From: Cycas panzhihuaensis
Lineage: Eukaryota; Cycadophyta
Direction: 5' to 3'
DNA: 64,000 nucleotides
NCBI GenBank assembly: GCA_023213395.1
Contig: CM041465.1
Location: forward strand, 202,065,741 to 202,129,740
The notes under the pieces are model-generated. The model worked only from the letters and a program-made list of their open reading frames with translations. It had not been told where the DNA came from and made no database searches. The position numbers and the translations under genes are program-made. How positions within the stretch are numbered: the first letter of the stretch is position 1; each line of letters starts with the position of its first letter. Positions 46,835-56,840 of this stretch are shown here, piece by piece.

Positions 46835-48370
46835 TTATCATTGGTAACTTGCCTATTGATCACTCTCAACAAATTTCCTCATGTTTCATATCTCACATCA
46901 TTGACTTTACCATCACATCATTGCCTTATCCATTTCACCAATCAGTAACGTAGAATCCAAACACTCACTTCACCAAATCAATGCCTCATAAACCTCATGA
47001 TGATCATACATGTCATATGTCACTACCAAGACACACACTTCACTTGATTGCCCAAAACACACAACTCATGCCATTACACCAGCAACTCATGTAACTTCAA
47101 CAAAAAAAACTCATCCTTCTTTGCCTGTTCACATCATGAAACATGCCTAATTTCTTCCTTAACTCACCCAACAAAGTGTCCAACCTTGTCATGTAACCTC
47201 ACATGTTACAAGGTTCATAATTGCCAAGTCATCAACTCTCTCATGCAAACACATACAACAGAAACTATAGACGTCTCTTCTCACTATTAAGTCATCTTAT
47301 GCATGCCTCTTATAAGGACCATACTCACCTCACCATATATCCACAACAAGTCTCAAGTCAACAGAGTGCGAAATATGAGTTAATGTCGTCTCACATTACC
47401 AAGGTACTCTCCCATGTGAAATACATACAAGAAAGCCTCAACAATCACCTCATCAATACCTCATATCATCAAAGTATTCTCATATAATCGCATACAAATG
47501 ATCAATGAAAGGTTCAACCTTTGTCTCATGTCATCATGTCAACACATCAAACCAAGACCTTACTTCAAAAATCACTCACTCATATCGCCATAAAGCCATA
47601 ACTGTAAGGACTCCACTATCAACTCAATGCCAAAGATTGCTTCCTCGTAACAATAGCTCACTCGCTTAACAATCATTACCTTGATCACAATGGCCTCTTA
47701 TTACCCTTCTCTTGCCCTTGTCATGTTCAACAAATACCCAAACTTAAGATGTAATCTTAATAGCATTCAAACGTTGTCTCTCAAACACACCTCTTGTCAT
47801 GTAAAGAACTCTTTACCACATCATCAATCACTCATAATGTGCTTACTTATCTTGTCAAGACGTATGTAGGGTCATGATTCTGTCTTATGTCACCACATCG
47901 TTGCCAAATAAAAGTGTAAAATGAATGCTTATATCATCATACAATCGCGTGTAAGAATGCCCAACTCAATCATTTATAATCATCACCATGCCATGCCTCA
48001 TATTACCAATAATGGAATATGTTTAATTGCACCCTCTTCATCATAAATCACCAATACATTACTTTGCCACCTTCATATCTCAAAATACCTTTAGTGACAA
48101 CAATATGAAATAAGATAACTTTGTAAAGGCTGAACCATCTAATAGGCAACATCATTTTCACTTGAACTTGAAATTATCTTAACACATTGGCGATTTAATA
48201 AAGTGACTTAAATCAAAGGCCAATTTCATGGAATGAATAATCAAATAACTTTATTCAACGCCAAAAAGAGGGCAACTTGGACGATTTGATAAGGGGCGAC
48301 TTGGTTTGCAGTGTGTAAAACGACGTCGGACAATATTATGGCTACAAAACGCATCAATAGGTATCAGTAA
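46835..48370 (-). other. F strand-asymmetric, G-poor stretch
   Basis: About 1.5 kb in which the plus strand is rich in CA, TCA and CTC and poor in G, with recurring TCATCAC, CATCATG and CTCAACAA words. Short plus-strand frames (47048-47290, 47221-47487, 47681-47869) result from this composition. No protein motif. Confidence 0.5.
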
Positions 48371-48375
48371 TGTAG

Positions 48376-48834
48376 ATGCAAGGGCGACGTAGGAATATAC
48401 ACGTTATTGGCTGCGTCCTTAGCCTTCTCCACAACCCTAACCTTTCTGAACTCACAATAGACCTGGTCAATTTTGATGCTTTCTGTGTAGTCCCTGTATA
48501 TCTGATATGTCCCCTCCCTCAGTATGGGCCGCAATTAAATGAGTACAATGATTGCGGCGGCGGCAAAATAGAGATGTTGGAGGGAACAAGGTGCTTTCTT
48601 CAGTTTGCAGAGATGTTATTTCTGTTTGCAAAGATAATAAAGAATTTTGCAGTGATATATTCGGTGGATATAATAGAGGTTCCTGATTTCAACACCATGT
48701 ACGAATTGTACGACCCATCCACGGTGATGTTTTTATTCCAAAACATGCATATTATGGTTGAATGCGAAGGTCAGAGAAAATTGGCTCTTAACTGTTCCCT
48801 TCCGATGCAGATATTGCAGAAGATAAGGAAATAA
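48376..48834 (+). pseudogene. Captured DIB1/DIM1 (U5 snRNP 15 kDa) fragment, antisense to F
   Basis: Within this 152-codon frame, 48592-48762 encodes CFLQFAEML, IKNFAVIYSVDIIEVPDF, NTMYELYDPSTVMFLFQN and HIMV. This is nearly the same as the middle of the thioredoxin-like U5 snRNP protein DIB1/DIM1 (YLS8 in Arabidopsis), roughly residues 38-95 of 142. That protein is a nuclear component of the spliceosomal tri-snRNP and one of the most conserved plant proteins. The flanking parts of the frame do not match it, so this is a fragment fused to other sequence. It reads opposite to F and sits between gag and the 5' LTR. Whether it is transcribed is unknown. Confidence 0.85.
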
Positions 48835-49400
48835 CTTGCTGTGAAAGCATCTGAAGATCATGTGTATGGCCGTAAGAGAGATGTTCAGATTTGTTCTACC
48901 CTGAGCCGTAAGGAGCTATTTACGAAGCCGTGCCCAGCCATGAGGAGGGAACCCTGTGTAAAATAGTCGAAGCCCTATACAGAGAGGAGAGGGCACATGC
49001 CACAGAAAAGATGACTGGCTACTTCAAATTCTACAAAGACTGCAGTTGTCGTGGAACTATTTCATGGAAATACAGGTGAAGAATGTGATAGAGCCTTGAA
49101 CTTCTCAATACCGAAGATTTCCTGGAGCTGCGAGTCGAATCCAAGAAGAGAGGCCGAGGAACAAGGAAGAGAGGATTCAGCCGTTTCTGTTTCGTTAATC
49201 TTGTAGAAACACGGCTTCGATCATCTGCATAGGTACACCTTTTCTGGTTTAATTTGTAAAAAATAAGAAAGAGATTCCTTATCTGGTGTCTGGCAAATAG
49301 TTTTAGGGTTTTCTCGCAGCTGCACGGAATAACTTCTTGTTTTTTCTATTTTATTTTACCGTGGTAAGATTGGTAGCGCTACTCAGAACAGGGATAGTAA
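48835..49400 (+). other. Possible further captured host sequence in F
   Basis: Richer in G and C than F's remaining interior. One plus-strand frame (about 48916-49070) reads AIYEAVPSHEEGTLCKIVEA, then LYREERAHATEKMTGYF, and looks protein-like, but I cannot name it. An exon edge is possible at about 49231 (GCATAG followed by GTACACC). Confidence 0.35.
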
Positions 49401-49416
49401 ACATTCTAAAATATGG

Positions 49417-49638
49417 GTGGATATGGAGGAATATTTCTGGAAAGTTACCGCAAAGGATGTGGTGCCATTAATTCCTAGGACACAGATAAATGTTTTTGAT
49501 GCCTCTGAAATTTGGGATCCTTGCTTATTGATTCCACCTTTTGGCATTTATTACAGGGAAGCTCAACATACTGGGGCAGATGTTAAACTAGGAGGGGTTG
49601 ATATTAAAATGCACAGGAAAGATTTAGAACCAGGCTAG
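49417..49638 (+). pseudogene. Unidentified short ORF in F
   Basis: 73 codons starting MDMEEYFWKVTAKDVVPLIP, with ASEIWDPCLLIPPFGIYYRE and HTGADVKLGGVDIKMH. It is not a retroelement motif that I know. It could be another captured exon; it may also be chance. Confidence 0.3.
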
Positions 49639-50123
49639 ATAGAAAAATAGGGCAGATGTTAAGGAAGATAGTCAAGATGCTGCACCAAAATGCACCATCG
49701 ATGGTCAAGACCAGGCCACTGGAGCGCAAGTCCGAGTCGATGGGTGATAGATATTCTGTAGAGATATGTTCAACGGCAGGCTGAATACGGGTGACTTTGG
49801 CAGATAAATGTCACAACTACGTCAAACAATATATACAGACTAATGAATATTATATAAATATGATTAATAAACATGCAACACAAATAGGGTATCACGTAGA
49901 GTATGATATCAAATGGACAGAGCAATATATTCAATCAAAACAATGATCATACCTTAAATATTGATTGTAATAATGATTTACGGGCTCTACAACTTTCTAG
50001 GAGGATGCGACATTGGCAGTTATCACTGCAACTACTTCTCCATGAAACCAAGGACTACAAAATATTCACTCCACGGGTGGCTATGCTCTTCTTTGCTCTC
50101 TCAACCTGGGCGCTCTGATACCA
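49639..50123 (-). other. F leader next to primer-binding site
   Basis: No coding frame supported. On the minus strand TGGTATCAGAGCG (about 50111-50123) is the initiator Met-tRNA primer site. Confidence 0.6.
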
Positions 50124-50345
50124 TGTTGGAAAATAGAACCTGCAATAAGATAATCACAAACAGAAACAAACACCTCCACAGGATCGAACGGTACCCTTAA
50201 GGTACCTCCATTGTATTAAGAAAATATCATTACAACATTGTTACAATATGATACACAAAATTGTGTATTTATAATATAAGTCATTATGAAAGAGTATGAC
50301 CCACTTGCATGTGGGACAAATCAAATGTACATTAATATTCTAACA
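50124..50345 (-). repeat. F 5' LTR
   Basis: 222 bp, about three substitutions from 45519-45740. Followed directly by the second GTTAC. Confidence 0.95.
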
Positions 50346-51060
50346 GTTACATCTCGACTAACATAGATTATGTTTGTCTTTGGATCTATGCATCTATATG
50401 TTTTAGATTTGTTGTTATAGCCAATCATAATGCATTCAATACTTTTATCATCTAGCTTAGTTCTTTTTTAATCAAGAATATGAACATAAGATTTACTGCC
50501 AAAGATTTTAAGGTGACTTGCATCTGGTTTTCTTTCAGTCCATGCTTCTTAGGAGTTATCTTGTCTAGAGCTTGAGTAGGACTTCTGTTGATAAGATATA
50601 CTATTGTGTTAGCTGCTTGAGCCTAGTATGCTTTTCTCATTGTTTTTTCATTTATCATACTTTCAGCCATTTCCATTATTGTTTTGTTCATTTGTTCAGC
50701 TACTTCATTTGAATGTGGCATGTATGGAGTAGTGACTTATTTTTATATCCCATATATTTTGCAGAAATGACGAAAGTCATTTGAAATATATTCTCCTCCC
50801 CTATCAAATCAAAGAATTTTGATTTTGCATTCACTTTCTAATTCTACTTGAGATTTAAACTCCTTGAAGTAATCCAAGACTTCCAACTTACTGAAAAGAA
50901 AATAAACCCAAGTTCTTCTAGAAAAATCATCAATGAAGTTAAGAAAATGCCTTATACCATTAATTGAATTTTGTGTTATTGGTCCACATAGATCTGTATG
51001 AACTGATTCTAACATTTTTTGTGCTCTCCAAGTGCTTTTCTAAAATAGAGCTTGGTGTTG
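50346..51060 (-). pseudogene. E integrase
   Basis: 50809-51015 encodes LESVHTDLCGPITQNSINGI, RHFLNFIDDFSRRTWVYFLF and KEFKSQVELE, the integrase core with its first aspartate. 50346-50800 carries the rest in broken frames (MAESMINEKT- and NRSPTQALDKITP-like). It continues E across F with matching homology to Cop2. Confidence 0.85.
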
Positions 51061-51640
51061 TTTACCAATCATACAACTTTGTCATATAAAAGAATCAAAG
51101 GACATATCAAGAGGACCATTCACCATATTAGAATTTTTTAATAAATCTAATTGTTTGTTTCTAATGTGTCCATACTTTAAATGCCAGATTTCATTGATAG
51201 TGCTATTAACAAGAAGAGATTTTACAGATGGAACAAGTAAAACAAGAGTAGAGTCCAATTTGTAAAGATTGTTAATTTCAACTACTTTTGCTATTACAAT
51301 GCCATTATTTTTCATATCACAGATGAATCACCTTCCATCTTCATTAAAGATAACTCTAAGCATCTTTTTTCTTAATTGGGATATATACAAAGATTTTTTT
51401 TTAAGCCTGGGACATAGAGGACTTCTCCAATTTTTGAACCTTTATCATTGATTAAGATTGCAATTGTTCCTTTCCCTTTAATTTGTAAAGAAAAGTTATT
51501 ACAAAGCTCAATAGTTTTGTTGAAAAAGTATGGTCTCAACATCTTAGACCAATTTTTTCTTCTTGTCATGTGGTTGGACAAAATAGAGTCTATGGACCAA
51601 TCTTCATTGTTACAAGTGTGCATAGCCAAGGTTGTGATGA
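51061..51640 (-). pseudogene. E protease and GAG-pre-integrase
   Basis: 51372-51629 carries WSIDSILSNHMTRRKNWSKM (protease site DSGAS changed to DSILS) and KGKGTIAILINDKGSKIGEV, then LYVPGLKKNL. 51082-51315 carries IWHLKYGHIRNKQLDLLKNS of the zinc-binding region. The altered active site and a break near 51340 show decay. Confidence 0.86.
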
Positions 51641-52640
51641 AGGCAGTCTCTTCATCTTCTTCTTCAACCTATTCGTTGTTGTAATTCCTCTCTATTCTCT
51701 TCCCTCTTTAAATTTCAATTTGTTTTTGTGGACAACGATTAGAAGAATATCCCGATCTCCCACAATAATAACAATTTGGCAAATTATACATTCTACAATC
51801 ACTAGCAAAATGTCCATACCTTCCACAACGAAAGTAGACTCTAGATTCTTGAGAGGAAGATCTACCTCTTCCTTTTGTCATCCATGTGGTTCTTCCTCAT
51901 CCTTCTAGAGGCCAGGTGGACCTATTTCAATTTTCAACTGCAGTTCTTGTCCATCCTTTGGTAGATTTGCTTCTCCCTCTTATTGTGCTTTTGGAACAAC
52001 CCTTGCTTTCCAGACTTACCCTTGAAAGAAAGGTTTTTTCGATATCAATTTCCTCCTTCTACCTTTTTTTTGTTTGCTCTTGATATAACATGTGTCCTGT
52101 CAATGTTTCAAAGGACATATTAGTTGTATGTCCTCCTATGGTAAGTGCGTTTAGCATAATATCAAATAATTTTAGCAACCTATTAATTGTTAGACGGATG
52201 AGTTCAGAATCAACTGTAGTCTCTCTTGCAAAGGCTAGACTATTTTTAGTTTCAACAGTTTTAGTGATGAAACTTGGGACACCTTCCCCTTCTTTTAGAT
52301 GAATTTTATACAATTGCTCTTGGAGAAATACTATTTAGGCTTCATTTTTTTGATTGTAGAGCGAGTTTGAAATTCTCCAAGCCTCTAGGAAAGAAGTAGC
52401 AGTGCCTATGCAACTCAATAAGGAATCTCTGACAGATAACATGATTGCAACAAGTACAAATCTATCCCTTTCTTACCAATTGATTACATTACTAAGTCAA
52501 TAGGTTTGGCTTCCTTTCCTATGACTATGTTCCATGCATTTTTGGCTATTAAAAGTCTTTGCATCTTCAACTTCTAGATGTTGTAATTCTATCTTGTAAG
52601 TTTATCTAAGTCTCCAAAGGAAAAGACTAAGTCCATTTCT
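51641..52640 (-). pseudogene. E gag with paired zinc knuckles
   Basis: Two cysteine knuckles are visible on the minus strand at about 51735-51840 (CGRYGHFASDC, then CYYCGRSGYSSNRC, in which tyrosine replaces histidine). 52059-52313 carries VPSFITKTVETKNSL and FETLTGHMLYQEQTKKR of the gag core. 52330-52640 holds the gag start in broken frames. Same layout as in B and Cop2. Confidence 0.8.
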
Positions 52641-52957
52641 GAGAAGATTTGATGTGTACTAAGAAAAAGTTGCCAAACAGAGGTAAAAGGCTGACAATAG
52701 ACCGTGTGACCGTATGACTATGGAGAATTGTGCAGTAAGTACAGTTGTACGGATTGGGGAAAAAATAGACTCAAATGAAAGCTAAGGTTATGCTGTTTCC
52801 AAATCTACAATTTTTTTTTGGATTTGTCTTCTAGTTTTCTTTGAAAATGGCCCAAAAACAGTACCGCCGAAGAGGGTTTTGGAGGAAAAAATACTTGAAT
52901 CTTCTCAAATCTTTGACAAAATTTATCAAACTAGCACGCAATCGAAATATATTATCC
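52641..52957 (-). other. E leader, first part
   Basis: Non-coding leader similar to 14471-15141 of Cop2. Interrupted at 52958 by element G. Confidence 0.6.
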
Positions 52958-53980
52958 TGTGTGGGGGCAAAAATAACACACAATTTTGTAAAAAACTCTG
53001 AATTTTGGATATGATCATATCGTGATTAGTAGTCAGGACAGCAAGCAGATTGTAGCTCGAACCAAGATCGCGAGCAGACCGTGATTCAGATCGATTTTCC
53101 GAGTAGATTGTAGTTCAGGACGAATCGCAAGCAGATTGTGGTTGAGGTTGAGATCTTGAGCAGATTGTGATGTGGACCGAGATCACGAGCAAATCAGGGT
53201 TGGGACTGAGATTGCGAGCAAATTGTGGTTCGGGCTGAGATCGCGAGTAGATCATGATTCGGGCCGAGATCGTGAGTAGATCGAGGTCATGGATGAGATC
53301 ACGAGCATATCGTGGTTCGAGCTGAGATTGCGAGCAGATCGTGATTCGGGCTAAGATTGCAAATAGATTGGGGTTGGGGCTGAGATCGTGAGTAGATCGT
53401 GGTTCAAGCCGAGATCGCGAGCGGATCGTGGTTTGGGCCAAGATTGCGAGCAGATCGCAATTTGGGTTGACATCACGAGCATATCGTGGTTTGGGTTGAG
53501 ATCACGAGCAGATCATAATTTGGGTCGACATCTCTAGCAGATTGTGGTTTGGGACAGGATTGCGAGTAGATTGCAGTTTGGGCTAACAGTGCGAACCAAT
53601 TGCAACTGCCACAAGTACGAGCTAGTCGAAAAATACAATTATGAACAAATTATGTTATGTAATTTAACCGTTGTTTCAGTTGTAACTTATCATGGTTGAG
53701 ACCATTGGAAATTACATATATAAAGGAAAAAAGGAAGGGATGAAAGTATGTATGTAATGGTAGTAAGTAAGTAGAAGAGATACTCATAGGGTTATGATTA
53801 TAATCCTTGGTGTAAGCCTGATCCAGCTGTCGACTTTTAGTATACTGTCGGGTTTGCATTTGGTTGTGAGAGGACCAGGCGCAATTCCCTATCTTAATGA
53901 TATTATGTTTTACATCATACTAGTTGTCCCTTGTGTTTGCATAATTCCAATGATGTAATTGAATAGGTGCACGACATACA
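52958..53980 (+). repeat. G 5' LTR
   Basis: About 1,020 bp. The first ~70 bp and the last ~370 bp are unique sequence; the middle is a 29-bp repeat array. The end could be 53976 or 53980, both after CA. The primer site starts at 53982. Confidence 0.9.
53030..53615. repeat. 29-bp tandem array inside G 5' LTR, about 20 copies
   Basis: Units resemble GAGATCGCGAGCAGATCG followed by TGRTTCGGGCY, repeated every 29 bp. They are rich in CpG and GATC with many TG/CA changes, as expected from deamination of methylated CpG. The array contains no spacers. Confidence 0.93.
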
Positions 53981-54061
53981 TTGGTTCTGTTGCCTAATGA
54001 AATCCGGATGACTCAGAGATACAAGAATGGATAGAGCTGGGTAAATAATGGGTCCTTTTCA

Positions 54062-55210
54062 ATGCCACCCAGGGTAGAAAAGGAATCACAAAAAGAACGC
54101 GAAGAGCGTTGGGAGAATGATAGACTCCAGGTTGAAGTAAGGAAGTCAAGATTCATAATTATGCCAAGGAAGCCAAGATTCATAATTACGCCAAGGAAGC
54201 AAGTGAAGAGGCGACCACTTGCCAACTTAATCGCAGGAAGGAAATTGAGTAAGGAGGGGGAAAAGCAAATAGAGGTAGAAACATCGGAAGAGTCTATCAA
54301 AGAAAAGATAATTGAAGTAGAAAGTAGCCAAGGGTACACATTGGAAGAGGATCCTATTGAAAGAAAAGCTCAAAAGAGGGAGAGTGATAAAGAATTTGCA
54401 GAAGATTCATTGACACAAGAAGAAGAAATAGTTTGATCGAACTCAAATTGTATAGGACAACAGATAGAGAGTGGAACCATCATTTGGTGAAAGTCAGAAC
54501 TCCTCTAAGCCATATTTTGAATCCATTGTTCAAAACCACGATGTTAAGCTCGAGAGGAAGTGTAGGCGATGGAAGCACACCACCAGGAGGGAATTTAGGA
54601 GGGAGAGGCTCATTGTCAAATCAGTCGTTGTTTACTCATGCAGGAGGAAGTGGTAATCCACCACTACGGGGAATGGGCCAAGGAAATGGTGCAGGATCAA
54701 CGAGACCTTACATAATCATACAAAATGATTCTGCATTTTTGAGCATACAATTTGATGGATTGACAGAACCTAGAGACCATTTAGCATTATTCAAAAATGT
54801 GCTAAAGATAAAGAAAGTTACAGATCTAGAGGAGATAAAAGGCCGGTTCTTTTCCACCCTGCGGGGAGCAGTAGTTGCGTGGTTCCAGTACGTTGCAGTG
54901 CAGAATCTATCATGGGATAGATTACAAGACCAATTTTTGGATCGATTCCAAAAATTGAGGGACCCTATGGCCATTTTCCAGGCCTTATAAGAGATAAAGC
55001 AGTACCTGGAAGAATCTGTAAATGATTTGGATGGGCGGATGCGGATAATAATGAGTAAAATGTAGCCAATAGCAGCAATTAATCCGATGTTGGTGATGAA
55101 ATATTTTGTTCAAGGACTAATTCCACAATTGATAGATAAAATTCTTCTGCACCCGATCAACAATTACGCACATGTACACAAGTTAGCTCTGAATTTGAAA
55201 ACCAAATGAA
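54062..55210 (+). pseudogene. G gag, capsid part
   Basis: 54062-54436 is highly charged (MPPRVEKESQKEREERWEND...). After a frame change near 54432, the block to 54990 has a glycine-rich stretch and the Gypsy capsid core (FDGLTEPRDHLALFKNVLKI, TLRGAVVAWFQYV, NLSWDRLQDQFLDRFQKLRD). A TAA at 54988-54990 is followed by matching sequence to about 55210 (LEESVNDLDGRMRIIM, KYFVQGLIPQLIDKILLHPI). It would have formed the particle. The stop and the frame break inactivate it. Confidence 0.85.
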
Positions 55211-55790
55211 GATTGCGTACTCCCAATGGGCCAATCAACAGATCGGGCAAATGGATCTAATTCTTTCTCATCCAGCATGGGGAACACATCATCAAATAGG
55301 AGCAAATTTAGAGATTGAGGCACTGAGAAAAGAAGTGGAGGCATTAAAACAACAACCACCAATGACAATACTGGCTAATATGTACCAAAACTAAGAGATG
55401 GAGAATTTACATTCAGAATTAGCCAAGTTGCATCTGAAAAAATCACGATAAAATATATGGTGTCCACCATGTAATCAACAAGGGCATCTGAGGAACGAGC
55501 ACAACAAAGCGCCAGCATGGTGTGAATGTTGTAGGAAAACAAACCACAATACATGGGAATGCTTTTCTCACCCTAAGAATGATGTCCACAATGTATTCCT
55601 GCAAAGGCCAGAGACAGGAAGGCAGTATAAAGGAAAGACAAAGCTAGGCCATTGTTTCCTATGCCAAAGATGGGGCCATTTTAGATCGGACTGCCTGTTA
55701 GAAAAAAGGGGTAGAGAATTTATCTGTGAAGAATGTGGACCGATGGATCATGAATGGATAAACTGTCCAAAGAATAATAAGCAAAATGCA
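55211..55790 (+). pseudogene. G gag, four zinc-knuckle-like motifs
   Basis: After a coiled-coil-like segment (EIEALRKEVEALKQQ) come CPPCNQQGHLRNEH (last cysteine replaced, ~55461), CECCRKTNHNTWEC (~55521), CFLCQRWGHFRSDC (~55651) and CEECGPMDHEWINC (~55726). The last three have perfect C-x2-C-x4-H-x4-C spacing. Most plant Gypsy nucleocapsids have one or two. Confidence 0.88.
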
Positions 55791-56840
55791 AACTTGGCCA
55801 CGATCGTTCCAAACAAAAAAGTACCTCTCCAGTTGCAAACACAAAGTGGGAAGACAACTTCCACACCCATCCAAGATACTTTTCTAGATCCAACAACAGA
55901 AAAGCAGAGACTCCAAGAAGCCATCAAAATCCTACAAGATGCAATGGGCAAAGTGCAACAAGAAGAAGCTTATCAGGAAGGACGATTTAAAGGACAAACA
56001 TACAAGCGATGGACAACCCCTGTAAAAATTCAGCCAAAAGAAGGTATGAATCCATGGTCAAGACTTCAGATGGTTAAGGATTTATTGATTGAATTAGGAG
56101 TCTCAATTCCTATTGCAATGGTATTCAAATGGTGGGAAGCTGGCTATTTTCAGCAATTGATTTTAGATCAGATAGAAAAACCTATTCTAACATCTGTTAA
56201 AGAAAAGGGGTTGATCCAAGAGTGCCAATGACCACTTTTGGCACAATGCTATGTGAAACGATCGTGGATGGAGGATCAAGAGTCAATGTGCTCCCTGAGT
56301 CTTCTTGGATCGAATTAGGAAGACCAAAAATGGTAGCCCCCAATTATTCAATCAGATTGGCCAACCAGTTGCAGGTAAGACCGATGGGGACGTTAATGAA
56401 TGTTCTGACCACGGTTGCAGGAATCATTGTTCTATTAGATTTTGTGGTGGTGCAAATGCAGAATGAAAGAAAAATGTATCCAACATTACTGGGTAGACCA
56501 TGGTTGCTAGCTACAAAAGCTATCCAAGACTAGAGAGAATTCACATTCACATTGAAAGCAAGAAATAAAGTTGTGACTCTACCATTATGTTCGGATGGCA
56601 CTCAGATTGAGAAGATAGCTGATGAGGAACGAGCGTCATCTACAACTGTGGGATCAGAACCCACTATAAGCCCATGCTCGAAAGTGGTCTATCAACTTCA
56701 AACAAACATACCAAGTAATGCATCATCAACATACATGATGAATTGGCTACAGAATGCTTGGGGAGACACTGAATCTGCTCCTTGTTACAAGTTGGAAGCA
56801 TGTATGGATTCTTCGGAGCCAGATGACTTAACATAAAAGG
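55791..56840 (+). pseudogene. G protease region
   Basis: 56222-56533 carries ETIVDGGSRVNVLPESSWIE, with DGGS as the retropepsin active site (56265-56276), LANQLQVRPMGTLMNV, and the C-terminal YPTLLGRPWLLATKAIQD. A TAG at 56531-56533 is followed by REFTFTLKARNKVVTLPLCS. 55791-56221 is a linker with a KWWEAGYFQQLILDQIEK segment. The catalytic aspartate is present, but the chain is split into at least three frames. Confidence 0.85.

Larger units (their letters stand above)
45519..50345 (-). mobile_element. F: young non-autonomous Copia-like element with captured host sequence
   Basis: 222-bp LTRs (45519-45740 and 50124-50345) differ at only about three positions. GTTAC is duplicated perfectly (45514-45518, 50346-50350). 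TGGTATCAGAGCG on the minus strand is the primer-binding site and TAAGGGGGGG the polypurine tract. The interior has one gag-like ORF and no protease, integrase or reverse transcriptase. It also has a G-poor stretch and a plus-strand fragment of the splicing protein DIB1/DIM1. F must have relied on enzymes from another element, so it is a non-autonomous carrier of host sequence. Confidence 0.93.

Noticed and set aside
47048-47869. Three plus-strand ORFs rich in His/Ser/Thr/Cys in element F
   Set aside because: They follow from the G-poor CA/TC-rich composition, which depletes stop codons; no motif, no consistent frame.
48376-48834. Intact DIB1/DIM1 gene
   Set aside because: Only about 57 of 142 residues match; both ends of the frame are unrelated sequence.
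53115-53441. Minus-strand ORF of 108 codons rich in Arg/Ser/Pro (also 62993-63268 and 63064-63270)
   Set aside because: Pure translation of the 29-bp LTR satellite; open by composition and repetition, no independent evidence.
53030-53615. CRISPR-like array of 29-bp repeats
   Set aside because: The units are directly adjacent with no spacers, they diverge, and they are inside a plant LTR. It is a tandem satellite.
53650-53859. Matching small ORFs at 53650-53859 and 63460-63669
   Set aside because: They are the same place in the two LTRs of G, so their similarity reflects LTR duplication, not a conserved gene.
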